The notes under the pieces were generated by a model. The model saw only the letters and a program-made list of their open reading frames with translations. It ran no database searches and had not been told where the DNA came from. This document shows positions 5,993-11,008 of a stretch of 11,008 bases of DNA, one piece after another (within the stretch, counting starts at the first letter, position 1; the number at the start of each line of letters is the position of its first letter). This DNA is from Kiritimatiellia bacterium. Its GTDB lineage: Bacteria > Verrucomicrobiota > Kiritimatiellia > CAIQIC01 > Lenti-01. Location of the stretch: assembly GCA_018432565.1 (NCBI GenBank), contig JAHDSS010000316.1, positions 1 through 11,008 on the forward strand, in the 5' to 3' direction. Both the position numbers and the translations under genes were made by a program.

Positions 5993-6811
5993 TCAGGCGA
6001 GGCGATTGAGGTCGCGCAGCACGAGGACCATGTCCGGATAGCGGTCGGCCGGGTTCTTGGCGATGCATTTCATGACCAGGCTGGCGAGGGCGGCCGGGAC
6101 GTTGGGCGTGTGCTGCCGGATGGGAACGGGGGGGGTCTTGGGGTCGATCTGGGCGGCGCGGACCTGCTCGATTTTCTCGCCTTCGTAGGGTTTGTGGAAG
6201 GTGAGCATTTCATAGCAGCAGATGCCGAAGGCATAGATGTCGGCACGGTCGTCGGCGGTATGGTTCACGAGGGTTTCGGGGGGGACATAGGCGGTGGTGC
6301 CGGAGACGTTGTTGAGCTTCTTGAAGAAACGCTTGCGGGGCAGGGCGAGATCGAAATCAATCAGCACGAGGCGGCCGTCGGGCCGGATGAGGATGTTTTC
6401 GGGTTTGATGTCGAGATGCAGATAGCCGCGGGCATGGATGTACTGAATAACGTTGGCGAGCTGGCGGATGAAGATGATTACGTTGTCGGTCAGGAGCGGT
6501 TCGCGGTAGAGCAGCAGGTCGCGGAGGGTGCGCGATTCGATGTATTCGAGCACCATGTAGGGGATTTTGCCCTCGTAGCCGGCCTTGATGAACGGGACGA
6601 TGTTGGGATGGGGCTGGGGATGGTGCAGCCGGGCGATCACTTCGCCGCCGTGGAAAAACCGCTTGCGGGCGCGGCGGTCCCGGGCCATCACGGGATCCAG
6701 CACGCGGATGACGTAGCGGGTCTGCTGGGCGTCAATGGCGACATAGAGTTTGGTCATGCCGCCGCCGGTGATGGAGCGGGTGATGGAGTAGCCTGCGAAT
6801 TCCTGGTTCAT
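5993..6811 (-). CDS. Ser/Thr protein kinase-like protein with altered catalytic motifs
   Basis: A 272-residue protein that is almost entirely a Hanks-type kinase fold, with no membrane segment or sensor domain. Visible parts: a Gly-rich loop (ITGGGMTKLYVA), the alpha-C glutamate E57, hinge YMVLEYIE, catalytic loop HLDIKPEN (132-139), the metal-binding loop DFD (152-154), a PPE in place of APE, and the DIYAFG and DRYPDM motifs of the C-lobe. Three core positions differ: the ATP-binding lysine of the VAIK motif is arginine (YVIRVL, R36), HRD is HLD, and DFG is DFD. Both catalytic aspartates (D134, D152) remain. It may be a weak or non-standard kinase or a pseudokinase. I use the ATG at 6811, six bases after AGAAGGG, rather than the TTG two codons upstream. 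It sits between two envelope proteins, which may be its partners. Confidence 0.88.
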   Translation of the reverse strand: MNQEFAGYSITRSITGGGMTKLYVAIDAQQTRYVIRVLDPVMARDRRARKRFFHGGEVIARLHHPQPHPNIVPFIKAGYEGKIPYMVLEYIESRTLRDLLLYREPLLTDNVIIFIRQLANVIQYIHARGYLHLDIKPENILIRPDGRLVLIDFDLALPRKRFFKKLNNVSGTTAYVPPETLVNHTADDRADIYAFGICCYEMLTFHKPYEGEKIEQVRAAQIDPKTPPVPIRQHTPNVPAALASLVMKCIAKNPADRYPDMVLVLRDLNRLA

Positions 6812-6836
6812 GGCCAACCCTTCTAGCGCAAACGGG

Positions 6837-6862
6837 GGGGCAACGCAATCTCTTGTTGCCCC
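6837..6862. other. Hairpin between the SH3-protein and kinase genes
   Basis: Perfect eight-pair stem GGGGCAAC / GTTGCCCC with a ten-base loop, in the 87-base gap before the kinase start. The right arm can instead pair with the adjoining GCGGGG run (CCCCTTGCGGGG), so two exclusive folds are possible. No T-tract follows on the minus strand, so it is not a standard terminator; it could lower read-through or shape the kinase leader. Confidence 0.4.
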
Positions 6863-6898
6863 TTGCGGGGGGCGGAAAGGCCGGGCGCGGGGCGGAAG

Positions 6899-7864
6899 TC
6901 AGTCCGGGGCGGGGGCTTCCTGAATCTGGTCGGGGACCAGAACCGGGGCGGCGGCGCCCTGAATCCAGTATTCGCGGCCTTTGACGCGCACGCGTTTGTC
7001 CTGGAGGCTGCGGAATTTGGATGCCGCGCCGTACACATGGCACAGGACCTGCCAGCGGTTGTTCTGCCAGCGGATGACGCGGTAGCGGGTGGGGGCCTCG
7101 TTGATGAGGGGCGCGGCGCGCAGTTCGCCTACGAACTCAGCCATCCGGCCCTGGCCCTCCAGCGGAATCAGTTTGAGGTCGGCCGGGGGGGGCACGGGGA
7201 TGACGCCGGAAGCGGTTTCGCGGACGGGGACGGAAGGGGATACGATGGGCGTGGGCCAGTCGGCGGCCTGGGCGGGGGATGCCGCCGGGGCGGGAGCCGG
7301 AGCGGCTGCGGCCGCCGGCTCCGCCTTGGCCTTGCGCTTGCGGGCCGTTTTTTCCTTGCGGGCGGGCTCGGCGGGGACTTCGGCGGTTTCGGCGGCCGTC
7401 CGGGCGGGTTCCGGGTCGCCGGAGAGAATATCGACGAAATCGCGATGGATCCAGACGCGGGCCGTCGGCGGCGGAGCGATCTTGAGCCAGTCGGAGATTT
7501 CCTCGCGGGGTTCGACGACGGCGCCCAGTTCCAGGGTATCCACGACATTGTAGTTGATGCTGGGGCCGGCCCGGACGTTGACGCGGGTGGCGCCGATGGT
7601 GTTTTGCGGCTGCTGCACATAGGCCTTGCTGATCCAGAAGTCCGTGGCGGGGGGCGGGGTGATCGAAATCCACTCCTCGCCGATTTCCCAGGCGGTCAGG
7701 CGTTCGTCGTACTGGGCCTGGCCGAGGACTTCGGAGTTTTCGAGCCGCGGCATGGCGCGCAGATTGACGTTGTGGGCGGTGACCCGCACGGGGGTCTGGG
7801 CCCGGAGGGGGGCGGCGGCCGGCAGCAGGGCCGCGCACAGGCACAGGATGGAATACGTTTTCAT
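6899..7864 (-). CDS. Exported protein with two bacterial SH3 domains
   Basis: A 321-residue exported protein. The first 22 residues form a signal peptide (MKTYSILCLCAALLPAAAPLRA, cleavage likely before QT). Two SH3_3-type domains follow at about 27-83 (NVNLRAMPRLENSEVLG...WISKAYV) and 94-148 (VNVRAGPSINYNVVDTL...WIHRDFV); such domains often bind peptidoglycan or other periplasmic targets. A Lys/Arg-rich then Ala/Pro-rich linker leads to a conserved-looking C-terminal region (about 240-321) with YRVIRWQNNRWQVLCHVYG and VRVKGREYWIQGAAAPVLVP, which I cannot assign to a family with confidence. The frame is open 36 codons further upstream, but the ATG at 7864 starts the signal peptide. It has no Shine-Dalgarno site; see the promoter entry at 7873-7901. 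It heads the minus-strand kinase-transpeptidase-accA series and is divergent from parB. A structural or scaffold role in the envelope is inferred. Confidence 0.85.
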   Translation of the reverse strand: MKTYSILCLCAALLPAAAPLRAQTPVRVTAHNVNLRAMPRLENSEVLGQAQYDERLTAWEIGEEWISITPPPATDFWISKAYVQQPQNTIGATRVNVRAGPSINYNVVDTLELGAVVEPREEISDWLKIAPPPTARVWIHRDFVDILSGDPEPARTAAETAEVPAEPARKEKTARKRKAKAEPAAAAAPAPAPAASPAQAADWPTPIVSPSVPVRETASGVIPVPPPADLKLIPLEGQGRMAEFVGELRAAPLINEAPTRYRVIRWQNNRWQVLCHVYGAASKFRSLQDKRVRVKGREYWIQGAAAPVLVPDQIQEAPAPD

Positions 7865-7872
7865 GGCGGGCC

Positions 7873-7901
7873 AGCATACGGGGGACGGGAGAAATCGGCA
7901 A
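7873..7901 (-). promoter_or_regulatory. Candidate promoter for the SH3-protein gene, near-leaderless
   Basis: On the minus strand TTGCCG (7901-7896), a 17-base spacer and TATGCT (7878-7873) end eight bases before the ATG. A transcript from here would start at or next to the start codon, which fits the lack of a Shine-Dalgarno site. Confidence 0.4.
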
Positions 7902-7907
7902 TGCCGA
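7895..7907. promoter_or_regulatory. 13-bp inverted repeat in the divergent promoter region
   Basis: Perfect arms TCGGCA and TGCCGA around a single A. It overlaps the candidate -35 box of the SH3 gene and ends 12 bases before that of parB, so a bound regulator could affect both genes. Short enough to be chance. Confidence 0.3.
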
Positions 7908-7919
7908 AGTGCAACGGGA

Positions 7920-7948
7920 TTGATTGTTGACCGGGATTGCGGTACAAC
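7920..7948 (+). promoter_or_regulatory. Candidate promoter for parB, near-leaderless
   Basis: TTGATT (7920-7925), a 17-base spacer and TACAAC (7943-7948), each four of six matches to consensus, ending eight bases before the parB ATG. As for the SH3 gene, this predicts an mRNA with almost no leader. Confidence 0.45.
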
Positions 7949-7956
7949 CGGCGACC

Positions 7957-8934
7957 ATGGCAACCAAACCAAAACACAGGGGCCTGGGCCGGGGGCTGGA
8001 CGCGTTGATACAGGGAGGCGCCACCCGTCCGGGCGGCGCGCCGAAGCCGGCGGCCAAGGCGGCGGGGCCCAAGCCGGCGGCGGCTGCGCCGGAAAAGGGC
8101 GCGGTGCATCTGGTGCCGGTGCACAAGATCCGCAAGGGGGCCTGGCAGCCGCGGCGGCGGTTTGCGGAAGAGGCGCTGAAAGAACTGGCCGATTCCATCC
8201 GCGACAAGGGCGTGCTGGAGCCGGTCTGGCTGCGGCCGGTCGAGGACCTGTTCGAGCTGATCGCCGGGGAGCGGCGCTTCCGGGCGGCGCAGCTGGCGGG
8301 GCTGTCGGAAATTCCGGCGCTGCTGCACCGGGTCAACGACCTGGAAGCGCGGGAAATGGCGCTGATCGAAAACCTGCAGCGGGCCGACCTGGATCTGATC
8401 GAAGAGGCGGAAGGCTACCGCGATTTGATGAGGGAAGCCGGCCTGACCCAGGAGGATGTGGCCCGGAAAATCGGCAAGGCGCGGGCGACCGTGGCGAATG
8501 CGCTGCGGCTGCTGGACCTGGCGGACGGCATCAAGCGGGCGCTGTCCGAGGGCGCGCTGACGGCCGGCCATGCGAAAGTGCTGCTGTCGGCGGAGGCGAA
8601 GGACCGCGAAATCCTGGCGGCGCGCACCGTGGCGCAGGGGTTGTCCGTGCGGGCGCTGGAGAAGCTGGTGGCGGGGCTGGCGGCCGGGGATCCCCGGCGG
8701 AAAAAGGCGGCGGCCAAGCCGTCCGCGGGCGGGGCGCCCGATCAGAAGAGCGCCAAGCACCTGAAATTCCTGGCCGACCGCATGCAGCAGGAGCTGGGTA
8801 CGAAGGTGGTGCTGTCGCCGGCCCGGACCGGGAGCGACGGCAAGCGCGAAATGGGCCGGATTGTCATTGAATTTTTCGACAACGAAGATCTGTCGCGGCT
8901 GCTGGAGACGCTGAATCTGGGCGATCTGGTCTGA
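7957..8934 (+). CDS. parB: Chromosome-partitioning protein ParB/Spo0J
   Basis: A CTP-dependent DNA clamp that loads at parS sites and, with ParA and SMC, helps separate chromosome origins. The 325-residue protein has the N-terminal ParA-contacting motif RGLGRGLDALI, an Ala/Lys/Pro linker, then the ParB/Srx CTPase domain with QPRRRF, the nucleotide motif GERRFRA (104-110) and ENLQR (138-142), a helix-turn-helix at about 163-186 (LTQEDVARKIGKARATVANALRLL) and a C-terminal dimer domain (HLKFLADRMQQELGTKV...). The ATG at 7957 starts the conserved N-terminus; a TTG 11 codons upstream falls in the likely promoter. No Shine-Dalgarno is seen. Commonly parA precedes parB, but here the upstream gene points the other way, so parA is elsewhere or unlinked. 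The M48-like gene follows after 13 bases, probably in the same transcript. Confidence 0.95.
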   Translation: MATKPKHRGLGRGLDALIQGGATRPGGAPKPAAKAAGPKPAAAAPEKGAVHLVPVHKIRKGAWQPRRRFAEEALKELADSIRDKGVLEPVWLRPVEDLFELIAGERRFRAAQLAGLSEIPALLHRVNDLEAREMALIENLQRADLDLIEEAEGYRDLMREAGLTQEDVARKIGKARATVANALRLLDLADGIKRALSEGALTAGHAKVLLSAEAKDREILAARTVAQGLSVRALEKLVAGLAAGDPRRKKAAAKPSAGGAPDQKSAKHLKFLADRMQQELGTKVVLSPARTGSDGKREMGRIVIEFFDNEDLSRLLETLNLGDLV

Positions 8935-8947
8935 GGGGCGGTCGCGG

Positions 8948-10087
8948 ATGGGGAGCTGGTACGACGAACGCCGGGAGGCGCAGGCGCGCGCCTACGACCG
9001 GGCCCAGGCGGTGCTGTTTCTGGTCCGCTTTGCCCTGCTGTTCGCCTTGGCGGCGGTATTCTGGCTGTCGGGATGGTCGCGCGCGCTGGCGGCAGGGCTC
9101 CGCGCGGGTCTGTCGTTTCCGTTCGGCTGGGCGCTGGTCCACGCGGCATTCGTGGCGCTGGCGGTGTTCGGCTACGAGGCGGTGCTGTTTCCGCTTTCCG
9201 TGCTGGCGGGGTATTCGCTGGAGCGGGTTCACGGCCGGCTGGAGACGGAATTCGGGGCTTGGCTGCGAGGCTATCTGGGGACGCTGATGCTGGAGATGGG
9301 GCTGGCGACGGCCGGCTTCACGGGGCTGTACGCGTTGATGCGGCTGTTTCCCTCGGTGTGGTGGGTATGGGCCACGGGCGCCTACGCGGTGCTGGTGGCG
9401 GGTCTGGGGGAGTGCGGGCCGTCGCAGCTGCTGCCGCGCGTGCGTCCGCCGGTCCCGGTCCGCGACGAGTCATTGGAGGCGGAACTGCGGCGGATCGGCG
9501 AGGCAGCCGGGCTGGAGATCACCGGCGTGGCATGGTGGGATTTCGAGCATCAGGAAGATCTCGAAGACGTGCGCCTGACGGGGGCGGGACGCCGTCGGCG
9601 GGTGGTGTATTCGGAATGGGCGTGGCGCCGGCTGGGCCGCCGCGAACAGGTGTTCCTGGCGGCGCGCCACATGGCCTGGCATCGCCACGGGGCGGCGTGG
9701 GCGGCGCAGGCGATGCACATAGCGCTGGCGGCGGCGGTGTTTCTCGGCGCGGCGGCGGCGGCGGACCGGGCGGCGCGGGCGGCGGGGCTCAGCGGCGCGG
9801 CCGCGCCGGCGGCCTTTCCGTTTCTGGTGACGGCGCTGTTCGGGCTGGCGGCGCTGGCGGGCCTGGCGGCGCATGCCGTGGTGCGGCGGCTGGAACTGCG
9901 CGCCGACCGGTTCGCCATCGAACACGCCGGCGGACCCGACGCGCTGCGCACCTGCCTGGAACAGCAGTTCCGGCGCGCGCCGTTTGCGCTGGATGCGCCG
10001 CTCTGGCAGGTGCTGCTGCTGCACCGCATGCCCACGCCGGCCTGCCGGCTGGCCCGGGCCGAATCGTGCGCCGGCAAGACGGCCTGA
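8948..10087 (+). CDS. M48/Ste24-type membrane protein with degenerate HExxH motif
   Basis: A 379-residue multi-pass membrane protein built like the Ste24/CAAX-protease-1 family: helices near 20-42, 58-90, 108-131 and 137-154, a soluble zinc-domain segment, two more helices at about 250-310 and a C-terminal peptidase part. Family cues are AYDRAQAVLFLVRF at the start, LSVLAGYSLERVHG, MRLFPSVWWVWA, the second zinc motif ELRADRFAIEHAG (E316, D320) and the MPTPACRLA tail. The key motif HExxH reads HMAWH (H241-H245): both histidines and the third ligand E316 are kept but the catalytic glutamate is methionine, and the NAYFTG-like strand is altered (DVRLTG). Zinc may still bind, but proteolysis by the normal mechanism is unlikely. 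Function is unknown; it could be a membrane scaffold or chaperone. It is 13 bases after parB, with AGGGG upstream of the ATG. Confidence 0.75.
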   Translation: MGSWYDERREAQARAYDRAQAVLFLVRFALLFALAAVFWLSGWSRALAAGLRAGLSFPFGWALVHAAFVALAVFGYEAVLFPLSVLAGYSLERVHGRLETEFGAWLRGYLGTLMLEMGLATAGFTGLYALMRLFPSVWWVWATGAYAVLVAGLGECGPSQLLPRVRPPVPVRDESLEAELRRIGEAAGLEITGVAWWDFEHQEDLEDVRLTGAGRRRRVVYSEWAWRRLGRREQVFLAARHMAWHRHGAAWAAQAMHIALAAAVFLGAAAAADRAARAAGLSGAAAPAAFPFLVTALFGLAALAGLAAHAVVRRLELRADRFAIEHAGGPDALRTCLEQQFRRAPFALDAPLWQVLLLHRMPTPACRLARAESCAGKTA

Positions 10088-10099
10088 CGCCGGCCGAAA

Positions 10100-10137
10100 G
10101 CCGAACGCGCGTACGCTTTCCCCGCGTTGGCTTCTTC
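10100..10137 (+). terminator. Weak candidate terminator after the M48-like gene
   Basis: GCC and AACGC (with one bulged G) pair with GCGTT and GGC across a 15-base loop, then TTCTTC. The stem is GC-rich but the T-tract is broken, so it would be a poor terminator at best. Confidence 0.25.
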
Positions 10138-10160
10138 GGATCCGTCCGGGCAGATTGCGC

Positions 10161-10190
10161 TTGGCGGTGGGAAAGTCCGGCTGATAGAGT
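10161..10190 (+). promoter_or_regulatory. Candidate promoter for lptD, near-leaderless
   Basis: TTGGCG (10161-10166), 18-base spacer, TAGAGT (10185-10190), ending eight bases before the lptD ATG, the same distance as seen at parB and the SH3 gene. The match to consensus is modest. Confidence 0.35.
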
Positions 10191-10198
10191 GCCGCGCC

Positions 10199-11008
10199 AT
10201 GGAGCCAACCATTTTTCAGGGCAGGGGTGCCGTCTGGACGGCGGGGGGATGTCTGGCGGTTCTGGTCGCGCTGGGGGCCGGTCCGTCCGCCGCCCAGCAG
10301 CCGGTCGTGACGCCGACGCCCGCCGCCCAGGTGGCGGCGGTCACGCCGGAAGCCGGCGTCATTGACATCCAGGCCGACAGCCTGGCCTACGATGCCGCCC
10401 GCCGCCTGGTGATTGCCCGCGGCGGTGTGAAGGTCTCCCGGGGCGGCGATTCGGTGTCGGCCGACTATGCGGAAGTGGATACCGCGGCCGAAGTGGTGCA
10501 TGCGCGCGGAAACATCGTCATTGAATATCTGGGCAACGTGTGGCGGGGTGAAGAGGCCACCTACAACTTCAAAACCAGCACCGGGGATTTCGGCGCGTTC
10601 GAGGCGTCGGCGCCCCCCTGGCACATCACCGCGCGGGATTCGCGCCGCTCGTCGCCCCGGATGATGGAACTCGACGGCGTGATGCTGACCACCTGCGAGC
10701 CGGACCGGCCGGAATATTCCGTCCGGGCGGCCTCCGCGACGCTGGAGGACAACAAGATCCTGCGGGCGAAGCACCTGCGCTTCCAGCTCGGCCCCGTGCC
10801 GTTCTTTTATTTTCCCTATCTGCGCGCCAATCTCGAAGAACTGGCCAAATTCGAGTTCACGCCCGGCTACAGTTCCACGATGGGCGCGTTTCTGCTGACG
10901 GCCTACAACCAGCCGCTGACAGACGTTTTCCGCAGCCGCACTCACTTCGACGTGCGCACCAAGCGCGGCGTGGGGGTGGGGCAGGACATTCTGTGGACCG
11001 ACCCGGAA
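10199..11008 (+). CDS. lptD: LPS-assembly outer-membrane protein LptD (OstA), N-terminal part
   Basis: LptD forms the outer-membrane channel that, with LptE, places lipopolysaccharide on the cell surface. The first 270 codons are present and the frame is open to the right edge. A signal peptide (hydrophobic AVWTAGGCLAVLVALGAG, then SAAQQ) leads to the periplasmic OstA/LptA-like beta-jellyroll: IDIQADSLAYDAARRLVIARGGVKVSRGGDSVSADYAEVD would be its repeating strand pattern, given here as motifs IDIQADSLAYD, VIARGGVKV and VSADYAEVD. Next come the LptD signatures TTCEPDRPEYSVRA (C166) and VPFFYFPYLR (200-209), then strand-like segments that begin the barrel. C166 is a candidate for the disulphide seen in LptD, but later cysteines are outside the window. 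No Shine-Dalgarno precedes the ATG. It follows the M48-like gene by 111 bases and probably has its own promoter. Confidence 0.87.
   Translation, partial: MEPTIFQGRGAVWTAGGCLAVLVALGAGPSAAQQPVVTPTPAAQVAAVTPEAGVIDIQADSLAYDAARRLVIARGGVKVSRGGDSVSADYAEVDTAAEVVHARGNIVIEYLGNVWRGEEATYNFKTSTGDFGAFEASAPPWHITARDSRRSSPRMMELDGVMLTTCEPDRPEYSVRAASATLEDNKILRAKHLRFQLGPVPFFYFPYLRANLEELAKFEFTPGYSSTMGAFLLTAYNQPLTDVFRSRTHFDVRTKRGVGVGQDILWTDPE

Noticed and set aside
4892..6826. A 644-codon open frame on the plus strand across accA, the transpeptidase and the kinase
   Set aside because: It is antisense to three genes with clear families. Its Gly/Asp/Val/Glu-rich composition is the mirror of C-ending codons on the other strand.
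7924..7956. TTG start for parB 11 codons upstream
   Set aside because: It lies in the likely promoter, and the added residues are not part of the ParB N-terminal motif.
7865..7972. Longer start for the SH3 protein (7972)
   Set aside because: The extension would bury the signal peptide and overlap the parB start; the ATG at 7864 gives a proper exported N-terminus.
7865..8947. parS site or replication origin at the divergent parB junction
   Set aside because: I saw no GTTTCAC-type parS element, no DnaA-box cluster, and the strand skew does not change here.

Overview
The window is GC-rich and reads as chromosome of a Gram-negative, anaerobic or oxygen-sensitive bacterium. The LPS-assembly gene at the right end implies an outer membrane. 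Rubrerythrin, a one-cluster ferredoxin, a [NiFe]-hydrogenase maturation protease and a radical-SAM lysine 2,3-aminomutase point to anaerobic metabolism. The mix (Ser/Thr kinase, bacterial SH3 and LysM envelope proteins, first genes without Shine-Dalgarno sites) would suit an anaerobic PVC-type lineage such as Kiritimatiellota or Verrucomicrobiota, but that placement is inference; no rRNA or tRNA was seen.

Layout, left to right. (1) 1-2236, minus strand: a MarR regulator, lysine 2,3-aminomutase (kamA) and a sodium:solute symporter, joined by two ATGA overlaps, behind two side-by-side 22-bp palindromes that look like regulator sites. (2) 2265-3053, minus: a lone HycI-type hydrogenase maturation protease, then a 366-bp non-coding stretch holding a G-quadruplex-type heptamer repeat, about five and a half copies of a 40-bp tandem repeat, and an intrinsic terminator. 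(3) 3054-3856, minus: rubrerythrin and ferredoxin, a two-gene redox unit with a good candidate promoter inside the end of accA and the terminator just mentioned. (4) 3906-7864, minus: an SH3-domain exported protein, an unusual protein kinase, a LysM/L,D-transpeptidase and accA, closely packed and mostly about the cell envelope and its lipid supply. (5) 7957-11008, plus: parB, a membrane protein of the M48/Ste24 peptidase fold whose catalytic glutamate is replaced, and the start of lptD.

The strand switch lies in a 92-bp divergent promoter region (7865-7956). Minus-strand genes favour C and plus-strand genes favour G at wobble positions, so the plus strand is G-rich on both sides of the switch. 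This fits a replication-linked skew that does not change here, so the parB junction shows no skew sign of an origin.

Most genes belong to known families. No complete new system is evident. The best leads are the protease-dead M48 homologue next to parB, the kinase altered in three core motifs beside a cell-wall enzyme, the twin operators before the kamA operon, the hairpin-bearing tandem repeat, and signs that first genes may be translated from leaderless transcripts.
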